A DNA stretch of 64,000 nucleotides, from contig JAZKZZ010000015.1 of assembly GCA_045612885.1 (NCBI GenBank), positions 1 through 64,000 on the forward strand. Direction: 5' to 3'. Below are positions 18,325 to 28,064 of the stretch, in pieces; the first letter of the stretch is position 1; every line of letters starts with the position of its first letter. The position numbers were made by a program, and so were the translations under genes. The notes below the pieces were generated by a model. That model did no database searches, was not told where the DNA came from, and saw only the letters and a list, made by a program, of their open reading frames with translations. Source of the stretch: RGIG6178 sp045612885. GTDB lineage: Bacteria > Bacillota_I > Bacilli_A > RFN20 > DUOF01.

Positions 18325-18355
18325 TAAAAAAGTGAATCACAAATTAATTCACTTT
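18325..18355 (-). terminator. Terminator of the glgA-glgP-amylase operon
   Basis: A perfect 9-base stem, AAAGTGAAT/ATTCACTTT (18329-18337 with 18347-18355), has a 9-base loop and on the minus strand runs into T-rich sequence. The amylase stop codon (18344-18346) lies in the loop. Confidence 0.75.
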
Positions 18356-20104
18356 AATAATAATTTCTATTTTATTAGGTTCTAGCACGATTTCATTTTG
18401 TGTTTTTTCAGTTAATAGTGATTTATACGTTTTTCCATCGCTATAAACATATGTTTCATCGCTTACATTAGTAAGAATTACAATTTCTTCTTTATCATTT
18501 ATTCTTTTATATACAATAATTCCATCACTTGACCTAATAAACTCTAATTTTCCTTCTTTAAATACTTTATGATTCCTAATATTAGCTAATTTTTTATACC
18601 AATTTAAGATATCTTTGTTTTCTTTTCCCCATGGATAACATCTTCTAGAAAAATCAGGAGCATCCTCCTCAATTCCTACTTCATCACCATAAAATATACT
18701 TGGTATTCCATAGAACGTATACTGTAGTCCACTTATAATTTTTAACTTATCTATATAATTATCTTTTTCTTTTAATATAGATAATATTCTCCTTGTATCA
18801 TGACTACCAATTAAATTCATTAAATTATGTTTAACAAACTCAGGATAGTTGTTTTCTATCATTTGATAAACATAAAATAATTTATTGCAATCATTATCGT
18901 AAACATAACTAATAAGTGCATCTTTTAAAGGGTAATTCATAACACTATTTAACTCTTCGCCCAAAAAGTAACCTCTACGATTACTATAGGCAATTTTTGT
19001 AGAAGCATCTTCCCACACTTCACCTATAATAAGTGCATCTTTTTTCACACTATAAACGCTAGCACAAATCTTAGTTAATAGCTCATGGTGAATTTCATCT
19101 ACTACATCTAATCTAAATCCTAGCAACCCCATATTCATATACTTAGTGATAATCATAGAAATATACTCTTGTAAATCTTTATTAGATTGATTAACACTAG
19201 GTAAAGTTTTTATTCCCCACCAAGAAGCATAATCATCTGGCCAATTATTAAAATTAAACCAATCATAATATATAGATTCTTTAGAATTATATGCACCTAC
19301 TACATCAAAATGATTATTCTTATTAAAGTAAATACTATCACTACCGATGTGATTAAATACACCATCTAAAACTATCCCTATTTTTCTTTCTTTAGCTTCA
19401 TTAATTAACTCCTGTAATATTTCTTCATTTCCATACATTGGATCGATTTTTTCATAATTACTAGTATCATATTTATGATTACTTGGAGCCATAAAAATTG
19501 GTGATAAATAAATGATATTTACTCCAATATTTTTTAAATAATCGAGTTTATCTATTACCCCTTTTAAATTACCACCAAAGACCTCATAATTTAATAAAGT
19601 TCTATCAGTAGTATTCTTAGTAATACTTCCTCCCCAATCATTTCTATAAACAAATCCATCACGAATATTCACTTTTCCAATTTTATTAAATCTATCGACA
19701 AAAATATGATAGATAATTCCACCTTTATATAAAGACGAAATATCTCTTTCTCTTTTTATGACGGTAAGTGGAAATTCTTCATTACTAGTAAGACTAGCAT
19801 CATATCTATTACTTTTATTAACATATAAAATTCCATCATTAGTATCAACTTCAAAATGATACCAGTGTAATCCTATATCAGATAATTTAGTATTACATTC
19901 ATATACAAAATAGTTAATCTCATAAGATGATAAATTACACTCTAAAAATTGAGTATAATTATTTTTTTCATACCTTACTACTAACGTTACTTTATTAACT
20001 TTTGTATCACATCTTACTTTTATCTTAAAATTAATGTTTTGATTTTTTTTAACTGGTCCTGTAGGAAATTTATCGATATTTGGATCAAATATAACCTTTT
20101 CCAT
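18344..20104 (-). CDS. GH13 alpha-amylase/neopullulanase-type enzyme, cytosolic
   Basis: A beta-rich N-terminal domain (about residues 1-115, CBM34- or neopullulanase-like) precedes a GH13 barrel with all four conserved regions: DGVFNH, GFRLDVVDE (nucleophile Asp), IGEVWED (acid/base Glu) and IGSHD. A C-terminal beta domain closes the protein at about 586 residues. No signal peptide is visible, so it probably trims internal glycogen or imported maltodextrin. ATG 20104, just after the glgP stop codon, is preferred over the upstream in-frame TTG at 20119. It is the last gene of glgA-glgP-amylase. Confidence 0.92.
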   Translation of the reverse strand: MEKVIFDPNIDKFPTGPVKKNQNINFKIKVRCDTKVNKVTLVVRYEKNNYTQFLECNLSSYEINYFVYECNTKLSDIGLHWYHFEVDTNDGILYVNKSNRYDASLTSNEEFPLTVIKRERDISSLYKGGIIYHIFVDRFNKIGKVNIRDGFVYRNDWGGSITKNTTDRTLLNYEVFGGNLKGVIDKLDYLKNIGVNIIYLSPIFMAPSNHKYDTSNYEKIDPMYGNEEILQELINEAKERKIGIVLDGVFNHIGSDSIYFNKNNHFDVVGAYNSKESIYYDWFNFNNWPDDYASWWGIKTLPSVNQSNKDLQEYISMIITKYMNMGLLGFRLDVVDEIHHELLTKICASVYSVKKDALIIGEVWEDASTKIAYSNRRGYFLGEELNSVMNYPLKDALISYVYDNDCNKLFYVYQMIENNYPEFVKHNLMNLIGSHDTRRILSILKEKDNYIDKLKIISGLQYTFYGIPSIFYGDEVGIEEDAPDFSRRCYPWGKENKDILNWYKKLANIRNHKVFKEGKLEFIRSSDGIIVYKRINDKEEIVILTNVSDETYVYSDGKTYKSLLTEKTQNEIVLEPNKIEIIIKVN

Positions 20105-20106
20105 AA

Positions 20107-22491
20107 CTATAATTTCCAAATCTTCTTAACGTAATCTTTAATACTTCTATCACTTGAAAAATAATAATTTCTAGCAATACTTAATAAAGTTTTACGATAC
20201 CATTCATCACCATTTCTATAAGTCATATCCATTAATGCATCTGCTCTTATATAATCAGCAAAATCTGCTAAACACATATAAATATCTCTATGAGGAGTTT
20301 CTCCTAGTAAATATTGACTAATATCATGGAAAGATTCACCATTAAATCCATTATCTAGATAAGTAATAACTCTTCTTATTCTCTCATCACTATTGTAGTA
20401 ATCCATTGGATGATATCCTTTTTCATCAATCATAGCTTTTTCTTCTTTTGTTAAACCAAATGAGAATGAGTTATCAATTCCACACTTTTCCATAATTTCA
20501 ATATTTGCACCATCAATAGTATCAATCATTAAGGCTCCATTAAAGATAGCTTTCATATTACCAGTACCACTAGCTTCTTTACCCACAAGTGATATTTGTT
20601 CACTTACATCCGTAGCAGGTGTCAATAACTCAGATACAGAAACTGAGAAGTTCTCCACGAATACAACTTTAATTTTCTTGTTAGCAATTGGATCATTCTC
20701 AATATGTTTAGCAAGTTGAGTCACCAATCTAATAATTCTCTTTGCCATATAATAACTACTAGCAGCTTTACCTGCAAAAATAAATGTTTGAGGCGTCATA
20801 TCCCAATCAGGATTATTTCTTAATTCACTATATAAATAAATGATTCTTAAAACATTTAATAATTGCCTTTTATATTCATGAATTCTTTTTGCCTGAACAT
20901 CGATTCTAGCGTTAGGATCTATCTCAATACCTTGAGTTTCTTTTAAATATTTAGCGAATCTTTTCTTATTTTCTAATTTAACTTTCTTTAGTTCTTCTAA
21001 AGTTTCACTTTCATGAGCAAATTTTTCTAATTTTTTAAGCAAACTAGCATCAGTTAAATATTCTTTTCCTACTCTTTTACTAATAAATTTATCAAGTAAT
21101 GGATTAGCTTCTGCAACCCATTTTCTATGTGAAACACCATTAGTAACATTTACAAATTTTTCAGGATAGATACTATAATAATTCTTTAATAAATCGTTCT
21201 TTAAAATATCTGTATGTATCTCACTAACTCCATTTACACTGTGACTTGCATAGACAGCTAAATTCGTCATATAAACTTTCCCATTAGAAAGAATTGCCAT
21301 ATTTTCCACTTTTGCACCATCAAACTTATATTCATATTTAAGTTGATCTCTAAGTCGTCTATCTAACTCTCTTAAAATTAGAGCTATACGTGGCATATAT
21401 TTTTCTACCAACCAATATGGTTGTACCTCTAATGACTCACTTAAAATAGTGTGATTAGTATAACTTATAGTTTCTCCTACCATTTTAAACGCTTCATCCC
21501 AAGATAAATAATATTCATCTAATAAAATTCTCATTAATTCTACTACCATAAACACAGGATGAGTATCATTTAAATGAACTGCCATATGTTTAGGAAGTGT
21601 TGAAATTCTATGTCCTCTTGCGATATGTTCTTTAATAATATTTTGAATAGCAGCACTTGCTAAAAAATACTCTTGTTTTAATCTTAAAGCCTTACCATAC
21701 TCATTATCATCAGCAGGATACAAATAATCATTAATTGCATTTATATCCCTAGCAATTTGCTCTTCTCTTAGTTTTTCTTCATCAGTTAAAACGCCAGTTT
21801 TATTAGAAAGATAATTAGCTTTCCATAAACGTAAATATGCATTTCCTTCTAATTTATATCCAGTCATCACCAAATCACAAGGAATAGCCTCTACGCAAAT
21901 AGGATTATTCAATTTGTAATGGTATGTGCCAAAATAATCCACATTTTCTTCTAATTCGCCACCAAAATACACTTTAACAGCTTTATCTTTCTTCTCATTT
22001 AGCCATACATGACCTTTATCCAACCATTGATCTGCTTCTTCTTTTTGTTCTCCATCAACAATTTTTTGTTTAAATAAGCCATATCTATACAAAAGAGAAT
22101 GTCCCATTGCACGGTAATTTAAAGTAGCCAACGATTCTAGAAAACAGGCAGCAAGTCTACCTAAACCACCATTACCTAAACCCGCATCATTTTCTTGTTT
22201 AATAACATCTTTAAGATTCTTTTTGTGAGATTTAAGTATTTTATCTACTTTACTATATTCTCCCATATTCCATAAGTTATTTTCTAAACAATTACCAATT
22301 AAAAATTCTATAGAAATATAGTTAATAGCTTTCTTTCCTCTATTGTTTGCAATTGTTTCATCTGATTTTTCCACAACTTCCTTACTAACAAGATAAGCCA
22401 AAACATCATGAATTTCTTCATTAGTAGCAGTATCTAAATTCTTATTAAAATCTTTCTTTAATTGCTTATTTAAGATTTCTTCATTAAGCAT
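20107..22491 (-). CDS. glgP: Glycogen/maltodextrin phosphorylase
   Basis: The enzyme removes terminal alpha-1,4 glucose units with phosphate to give glucose-1-phosphate. The 794-residue product has the GLGNGGLGRLAACFLES active-site segment, the AVHLNDTHP motif, RIHEYKRQ, and the PLP-binding lysine region EASGTGNMKA. Length is normal for bacterial GlgP. AGGGGGAA precedes ATG 22491. It lies ten bases after glgA and just before the amylase in a compact operon. Its product would be taken up by the phosphohexomutase encoded at 30454. Confidence 0.97.
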   Translation of the reverse strand: MLNEEILNKQLKKDFNKNLDTATNEEIHDVLAYLVSKEVVEKSDETIANNRGKKAINYISIEFLIGNCLENNLWNMGEYSKVDKILKSHKKNLKDVIKQENDAGLGNGGLGRLAACFLESLATLNYRAMGHSLLYRYGLFKQKIVDGEQKEEADQWLDKGHVWLNEKKDKAVKVYFGGELEENVDYFGTYHYKLNNPICVEAIPCDLVMTGYKLEGNAYLRLWKANYLSNKTGVLTDEEKLREEQIARDINAINDYLYPADDNEYGKALRLKQEYFLASAAIQNIIKEHIARGHRISTLPKHMAVHLNDTHPVFMVVELMRILLDEYYLSWDEAFKMVGETISYTNHTILSESLEVQPYWLVEKYMPRIALILRELDRRLRDQLKYEYKFDGAKVENMAILSNGKVYMTNLAVYASHSVNGVSEIHTDILKNDLLKNYYSIYPEKFVNVTNGVSHRKWVAEANPLLDKFISKRVGKEYLTDASLLKKLEKFAHESETLEELKKVKLENKKRFAKYLKETQGIEIDPNARIDVQAKRIHEYKRQLLNVLRIIYLYSELRNNPDWDMTPQTFIFAGKAASSYYMAKRIIRLVTQLAKHIENDPIANKKIKVVFVENFSVSVSELLTPATDVSEQISLVGKEASGTGNMKAIFNGALMIDTIDGANIEIMEKCGIDNSFSFGLTKEEKAMIDEKGYHPMDYYNSDERIRRVITYLDNGFNGESFHDISQYLLGETPHRDIYMCLADFADYIRADALMDMTYRNGDEWYRKTLLSIARNYYFSSDRSIKDYVKKIWKL

Positions 22492-22501
22492 CTTATTCCC
22501 C

Positions 22502-23995
22502 CTACATTTGTTTATATAAATTCACATAATTATTCATTGAGAAACTCCAACTGAAATCTTTTTTCATTACAGTATGAATCTTCTCGGTCCATGACTTTTT
22601 ATCATGATAATCATTAATTGCTCTTCTTAAAGAATATTCAAAATCCTCAGAACTACAATTATGGAAAGTATAACCATTTCCACCTTCAATACATCCGAAA
22701 TCCTTGATAGTATCTTTTAATCCACCAACTTCTCTAACAAGTGGTACTGCACCATATCTACTTGCAATCATTTGTGATAAACCACATGGTTCACTAATTG
22801 AAGGCATCATAAAAATATCACTACCTGCATAAATCTTTTTACCAATATCTACTACAAATCCTAAATATACTCCTACTCTAGTAGGATACTTACGATTTAA
22901 ATAATTTAAAAAATCTTCATATTGTTTGTCACCAGTTCCAATTGCTACAAGTTGAGCATCAGTGCTATTTAGTATTCCTTCAATTGTATCTTTAACAAAA
23001 TCTAGTCCTTTGTTTTGAACTAATCTAGTTACTAAAGATAATACTGGAACATTTGGATTAACTTCCACATTAAAGAACTTTTGTAATTCTTCTTTATTTT
23101 TCGCTTTATTTTCTAAACTATTACTATCATAATTAACCCAAATGGCTTTATCTACACTTGGATTATAGAAAGTATAATCTAACCCATTTACTATACCTGA
23201 TAATTTATAAGAAACTTGTCGAGCTATGTCATCTAATCCATTACCTCCTTCAGGAGTTTGAATTTCTTTTGAATAACTATCACTAACTGTAGTAACTCTA
23301 TCAGCACATAACATACTAGCCTTCATAAAGTTTACATCACCATGATGTAATAACAATCCTGAATCTTTTTGATCGAAACCTAATACATCACCTAATATCT
23401 CTTTACCATATCTACCTTGATATAAAATATTATGAATTGTTATAATAGTTTTCATTTCATTATATTTAGGATTATTCCAATTATATGTCTTCAAATACAC
23501 TGGAACCAATGCACTTTGCCAATCATTACAATGAATAATTTCAGGATAAAAATCTAAAATCGGTAGCACTTCTAAAACACTCTTAGAAAAAAACGCGAAT
23601 CTTTCAGCATCATCACCATATCCATAATAATTGTCTCTTTTGAAATATTTTTCATTATCTAAGAAATAATAAACCACATTATCTTTTTTATAAGTAAATA
23701 TTCCACAATACTCTTTTCTCCAAGATAAATTAACATATGTATTAGCAATATATGTTAATTTTTCTCTTTCAATCTTCATGTTTTTGTAAAGTGGTAAAAT
23801 AACGCGAATATCACTACCAGGATACTCTTCCTTTAACTTATTAGGTAAACTACCACATACATCTGCTAAACCACCTGTTGCACAAAAAGGTTGTACCTCA
23901 CTTGTTACATACAAAATTGATTTTTTGAAATCATCACCTTTTTTATTACTAGTTTTGCTAGGTGTTTTCTTTGCTTTTAATACTTCTTTTGCCAT
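22502..23995 (-). CDS. glgA: Glycogen synthase, GT5 family
   Basis: The enzyme extends glycogen from a nucleotide-glucose donor. The GT5 N-terminus is visible after a basic 25-residue lead (ILYVTSEVQPF), followed by ATGGLADV where many GlgA proteins have KTGGLADV, then HNDWQSALVP, the conserved NGLDYTFYNP and the C-terminal MPSISEPCGLSQMIASRYG donor-site motif. The donor-contact Lys of the KxGG motif is therefore Ala; some Firmicute GlgA sequences share this. GGGGGAA is spaced correctly for ATG 23995; the ATG at 24010 overlaps that site. First gene of its operon. No glgC gene is in the window. Confidence 0.95.
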   Translation of the reverse strand: MAKEVLKAKKTPSKTSNKKGDDFKKSILYVTSEVQPFCATGGLADVCGSLPNKLKEEYPGSDIRVILPLYKNMKIEREKLTYIANTYVNLSWRKEYCGIFTYKKDNVVYYFLDNEKYFKRDNYYGYGDDAERFAFFSKSVLEVLPILDFYPEIIHCNDWQSALVPVYLKTYNWNNPKYNEMKTIITIHNILYQGRYGKEILGDVLGFDQKDSGLLLHHGDVNFMKASMLCADRVTTVSDSYSKEIQTPEGGNGLDDIARQVSYKLSGIVNGLDYTFYNPSVDKAIWVNYDSNSLENKAKNKEELQKFFNVEVNPNVPVLSLVTRLVQNKGLDFVKDTIEGILNSTDAQLVAIGTGDKQYEDFLNYLNRKYPTRVGVYLGFVVDIGKKIYAGSDIFMMPSISEPCGLSQMIASRYGAVPLVREVGGLKDTIKDFGCIEGGNGYTFHNCSSEDFEYSLRRAINDYHDKKSWTEKIHTVMKKDFSWSFSMNNYVNLYKQM

Positions 23996-24070
23996 AAAAA
24001 TTTCCCCCATATAGTTTTATTTTATTATAAATAATAAAAACTAACCATGATTTAGCTCTCTTTTATCGAC

Positions 24071-24095
24071 AAAAAAAGTGCTTTTATTAAAGCAC
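24071..24095 (-). terminator. Terminator of the three-gene unknown operon
   Basis: A perfect 7-base stem, GTGCTTT/AAAGCAC (24078-24084 with 24089-24095), has a 4-base loop. On the minus strand it is followed by seven T (complement of 24071-24077), directly after the stop at 24097. Confidence 0.9.
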
Positions 24096-24096
24096 C

Positions 24097-24783
24097 TTAC
24101 TTTCTTGTATTAATATTTTTGCTATTTTTATTTAGAATATTTAAAATTGCATCTTTTAGCATTTTAACATTTGGATAAAAATCCTCATCATAATCGTTAT
24201 CTAAATCTTCATATGGAAAAACTAAAATTGTTTTAAGTAATATTTCTTGTGGAATGGTAATAATGCCTGACTTTTCCCCAAAAATTGTATTTTTACTAAT
24301 GCATATATCATTATGCGTAAAATTATCAATTAATTTACTACCATCAGAAAGAATCACATCAACGTTCATTTTAAACGAAGGGAGTCTAAAATCATAAATT
24401 ATATTTTTTGTTTTAATATCATACCCACGAATGCACATATCATCAAGTTGATTTTTTCTATATTTCTTTTTTATTTTTTCAAAAGCCTCTGCTTTTTCTT
24501 CATTTTCATTTAATGAAACAATGAAAAAACCACCTAACAACACTTCAGATTTAATATTAACATCGTTATTAATCATTTCTAATTCTTCTATTAATTCCTC
24601 TACACTAACTTTAATCATTTTATTAGAAAATATTCTTGAATATTCATTGTTTAATAATTCATTTATATTTTTTATTTCTTCGTTATATTTCTCTTTTATT
24701 TGATTTAATTCTTCACAAAGTTTAATACGCTTTTCTTTTAATTCTTGTATTTTTATTAAAATCTCATTTAACTCTTTATCCAC
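24097..24783 (-). CDS. Unknown coiled-coil protein, cassette gene 3
   Basis: A strongly predicted coiled coil (first 50-60 residues, Leu/Ile heptads with Lys/Glu) is followed by a mixed alpha/beta domain and an acidic tail segment (EDLDNDYDEDFYP). No known motif. The start is uncertain: I give GTG 24783, with an AAGTGAT site upstream, but the frame stays open to TTG 24801 and TTG 24816, both inside the preceding gene. It is the last of three genes that overlap or nearly touch, which implies co-translation and perhaps a shared complex. Confidence 0.6.
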   Translation of the reverse strand: MDKELNEILIKIQELKEKRIKLCEELNQIKEKYNEEIKNINELLNNEYSRIFSNKMIKVSVEELIEELEMINNDVNIKSEVLLGGFFIVSLNENEEKAEAFEKIKKKYRKNQLDDMCIRGYDIKTKNIIYDFRLPSFKMNVDVILSDGSKLIDNFTHNDICISKNTIFGEKSGIITIPQEILLKTILVFPYEDLDNDYDEDFYPNVKMLKDAILNILNKNSKNINTRK

Positions 24784-24787
24784 AATA

Positions 24788-25270
24788 TCACTTTCTTTCA
24801 ATATTTTGACTATCAAGATGCTTTTTACAATTATTTATTGCATTCTCAATCTTTAAAAAATATTCTTTATATTCATTTCTTAAATCTTCTAATTTGCTTA
24901 GTAATCTGTTTTCCCTTAAAATAAAATCCTCTTTTTCTCTAACTAAAGTTTCATTGCACCAATCAAGCATTTTTTGAGCATTTTCTTCCTTATTATCAAA
25001 ATTGTTTAAAACATATTCCATCCATTTATCTGATAAAATAAAACTCATTCTTCCAGATATTGAATGAATATAAAACTCACATAAAGAATATTGCACATAG
25101 CAAGGTCCTCTAAAGTTATTTCCTTCAAGTCTCACCTTACTTCCACTTATAAACTCTTCATTATCTTCAACTAAAATTAATCCTGAACCCTTATACACGT
25201 TTTCATCCCAACTATATCCATTTTCTAATAAAAATTTCTTTATATCGCTATTTTTAACTCTAAACCCCAT
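24788..25270 (-). CDS. Unknown protein with C-terminal coiled coil, cassette gene 2
   Basis: The 160-residue protein has a compact N-terminal part of about 90 residues with predicted beta strands (GLILVEDNEEF, GSKVRLEG, CYVQYSLCEFYIHS) and a C-terminal helix of about 55 residues with coiled-coil character. A perfect AGGAGG precedes ATG 25270, the strongest ribosome binding site in this group, so this may be the most abundant product. No signal peptide or enzyme motif. The coiled coil may pair with that of the next gene; this is inferred from architecture only. Confidence 0.65.
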   Translation of the reverse strand: MGFRVKNSDIKKFLLENGYSWDENVYKGSGLILVEDNEEFISGSKVRLEGNNFRGPCYVQYSLCEFYIHSISGRMSFILSDKWMEYVLNNFDNKEENAQKMLDWCNETLVREKEDFILRENRLLSKLEDLRNEYKEYFLKIENAINNCKKHLDSQNIERK

Positions 25271-25272
25271 AG

Positions 25273-26055
25273 TTATTTCCTCCTATAAATGTCTTTATTG
25301 TTGATTTCTTTATATTGTCTAGTAGCTAATTTTTCCAGTATTCTTATTGCCGCCTTTTTATACTTGTGTTCAGCATTAAATAATAAGATTGATTTAGCAA
25401 ATGTGAACGCCAATACTTCATCTTTTTCTACTAGAACATTAATATTTTTAAATCCATATTTTTTTGTCTCATTAAGAAGATTTTTTATTATTTTTGCATT
25501 CATATCTCTTAAATGTTTTTTTGATTCTTTACTATCTTTTTCACTATATTCTAGAATGATATCTATATATTCTTGATATATTTCATTTGCATCTTCATAC
25601 ACTATATAATCATTTTCACGTTCAGCTTTTTTAAAGATACCATTAAGAAGAATTTTATATTCTTTAACTAAATTAATATCGTTAAGCATCTCTCTTGCCA
25701 TCATTGCTCTAGCAGTATAATGTGACAAACCTTCTTCACCTGGTATATGCACTTCATCTATATATCTAGATATTTTTTCTAATTTTTCTATATCACTTTG
25801 AGAAATATCTTCATATCTTATTTTCGCAAACAAATCATCATATGTATTAAACTTCAAATTCTTAACTTGATTATCAATTATAATATTTTCTCCAGCATAC
25901 ATAAATAAATACCAGTTTTGGATTGCATGTATTTCACCTTTTTCTGCTAATAGTTTCAAGTTTTCTAACATACTGTCTGTATATCCATCAAGCAAATATT
26001 TACACCAACAAGTAATAAAATCACTGTATAAGTTAGAAATTTTTCCTCTAGTCAT
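25273..26055 (-). CDS. Unknown helical protein, cassette gene 1
   Basis: The 260-residue protein is predicted to be all-alpha and has TPR/SEL1-like pairing of aromatic and small residues in its first 60 residues (LKLLAEKGEIHAIQNWYLFMY). The C-terminal half has long amphipathic helices and a basic end. No catalytic or binding motif is recognised. The ribosome binding site (GGATGTGAG) is modest. It begins the compact three-gene unit ending at 24097 and sits between the two glycogen operons; there is no sequence-based reason to link it to glycogen. Confidence 0.65.
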   Translation of the reverse strand: MTRGKISNLYSDFITCWCKYLLDGYTDSMLENLKLLAEKGEIHAIQNWYLFMYAGENIIIDNQVKNLKFNTYDDLFAKIRYEDISQSDIEKLEKISRYIDEVHIPGEEGLSHYTARAMMAREMLNDINLVKEYKILLNGIFKKAERENDYIVYEDANEIYQEYIDIILEYSEKDSKESKKHLRDMNAKIIKNLLNETKKYGFKNINVLVEKDEVLAFTFAKSILLFNAEHKYKKAAIRILEKLATRQYKEINNKDIYRRK

Positions 26056-26207
26056 ACACTCACATCCATTCTCGCCTACATTTTATCATTGTAAATGAGG
26101 ATTTTCAATGATTTTTTTAAGCCCTAAAAGGTCATAAAAAGAAAAAAACTCACTACCAATCTATATAATAGATTTTCATAAGTTTTTATCTAAATTTGTT
26201 ATAAGTT

Positions 26208-28064
26208 TTAAATCTTCTTTATTAATAATCCTTGATTAGGTTTTAAATTAATCTTGATAGAATATTTTTTGCCATGCATATTCGCACTGGTAGTATTAAT
26301 AAATTCATTATCATCATTACCCTCACCACCATATTTTTTAGCATTAGAATCTAATATTACTTCATACTTTCCTTGTTTATTAACACCTAATTCATAATTA
26401 TCTATACTTGCTGGCGCAAAATTAAACAAGCAAATAAGTTCTTCTCCCTTATGATTCTTTCTAATAAAGGCAATGACATTATTTTTAGTATCAACATTTA
26501 ACCATTCAAATCCATTCCAAGAGAAATCTTCTTCATATAGACAAGTATTTTCCCTATATGTCCAGTTTAAATCGTGAACAAATTGTTTCATTTTGTTATG
26601 TTTTTCATACTCTAACAAGCAAAAATCAATTCCTTCTTTATATGCCCATTCTTTAAATTGCGCAAATTCTGTTCCCATAAAAGTTAGCTTTTTCCCAGGA
26701 TGTGCAAACATATATAACAAGAACACTCTCATTGCATCAAATTTTTGTTCGTAACTACCAAACATTTTATTTAATAAAGAACACTTACCATGAACTACTT
26801 CATCATGTGATATTGGTAAAATAAAATTTTCACTGAAAGCATAATAAAATGAAAATGTTAATTTATTCATATGATGATGTCTAAAAAATGGATCTATTTT
26901 GACATATTCTAAACAGTCATTCATCCATCCCATATTCCATTTGTAATTGAACCCTAAACCTCCAATTTCAATTGGTTTAGTAACCATTGGCCAAGCAGTT
27001 GATTCCTCTGCTATCATAAGTGCATAAGGGTGTTCATTAAATATTGCACTGTTTAACTTTTTAAAGAATGCAATAGCCTCTAAATTCTTGTTTTCTCCAT
27101 AAGTATTTTTATCCCATTCTCCATCTTTTCTATCGTAATCAAGATATAGCATACTCGCTACTGCATCAACTCTTATTCCATCTATATGATATTTATCAAA
27201 TAACATATTAGCACTACTTACTAAGAAACTTTGTACTTCAGTTTTTCCATAGTTAAATATCCTTGTTCCCCATCCTTTATGTTCCATTCTTTTAGGATTA
27301 GGATCTTCATAAACATATCCACCATCAAACTCTATTAAACCAAAACTGTCTTTAGCAAAGTGAGCTGGAACCCAGTCCATAATTACGCTAATATTCGCTT
27401 GGTGACACTTGTCTACAAAATACATGAAATCATGAGGTGTTCCAAATCTACTTGTAATTGCAAAATACCCTGTTGCTTGATATCCCCACGAACCATCAAA
27501 TGGGAATTCATATAAAGGCATAAGTTCAATATGTGTGTATCCCATCTCTTGAACATAAGGAATTAATTCATCTGCCATTGTTTTATATGAATAGTAATTG
27601 CCATCATTATGCTTCTTCCAACTAGCTAAATTTATTTCGTATATATTCATTGGACTATTATAATGATTTCTTTTGTTTCTACTTTCTACATATACTCCAT
27701 CATTCCACTCATATCCTTCAAGAGAATAGACCTTACTTGCATCATCCCCATTAGTTTGACTATGAAACGAATATGGATCTGCTTTATTTATCACTTTTCC
27801 TCTTTTTGTAGTAATCGCATATTTATAACAATCATACACTTTAGCATTATCAACGTACACCTCATATATACCTTGAGATATTTTTTTCATTACATGTGCA
27901 TTTTTATCCCAATTATTAAAGTCTCCTACTACACTAACACTTCTAGCATTAGGAGCATAAACTCTAAACACAAATCCATTACCTTCTTTGTGAGCGCCTA
28001 GAAACTCATAACTATGATAATATGTCCCCTGATGAAATAAATAACTCTTTTCCTCAGTTTTCAT
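26208..28064 (-). CDS. glgB: 1,4-alpha-glucan (glycogen) branching enzyme
   Basis: The enzyme makes alpha-1,6 branches by transferring a segment of an alpha-1,4 chain. It shows a CBM48 module at the N-terminus (FRVYAPNARSVSVVGDFNNWD), then a GH13 barrel with ELMPLYEFPFDGSWGYQATGYFA, DGIRVDAVASMLYLDY (nucleophile Asp), MIAEEST (acid/base Glu) and ISHDEVVHGK. Length 618 is typical of the shorter GlgB type. AGGAGGAG precedes ATG 28064, which lies inside the end of malQ. Last gene of the pgi-to-glgB operon. Confidence 0.97.
   Translation of the reverse strand: MKTEEKSYLFHQGTYYHSYEFLGAHKEGNGFVFRVYAPNARSVSVVGDFNNWDKNAHVMKKISQGIYEVYVDNAKVYDCYKYAITTKRGKVINKADPYSFHSQTNGDDASKVYSLEGYEWNDGVYVESRNKRNHYNSPMNIYEINLASWKKHNDGNYYSYKTMADELIPYVQEMGYTHIELMPLYEFPFDGSWGYQATGYFAITSRFGTPHDFMYFVDKCHQANISVIMDWVPAHFAKDSFGLIEFDGGYVYEDPNPKRMEHKGWGTRIFNYGKTEVQSFLVSSANMLFDKYHIDGIRVDAVASMLYLDYDRKDGEWDKNTYGENKNLEAIAFFKKLNSAIFNEHPYALMIAEESTAWPMVTKPIEIGGLGFNYKWNMGWMNDCLEYVKIDPFFRHHHMNKLTFSFYYAFSENFILPISHDEVVHGKCSLLNKMFGSYEQKFDAMRVFLLYMFAHPGKKLTFMGTEFAQFKEWAYKEGIDFCLLEYEKHNKMKQFVHDLNWTYRENTCLYEEDFSWNGFEWLNVDTKNNVIAFIRKNHKGEELICLFNFAPASIDNYELGVNKQGKYEVILDSNAKKYGGEGNDDNEFINTTSANMHGKKYSIKINLKPNQGLLIKKI

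Noticed and set aside
26150..26207. Terminator after glgB
   Set aside because: An AATCTAT/ATAGATT stem exists, but the T-tract is more than nine bases away; too weak to call.
27663..28001. Plus-strand frame of 112 codons opposite glgB
   Set aside because: It is antisense to the CBM48 region of a well-supported gene; no ribosome binding site and no protein-like pattern.
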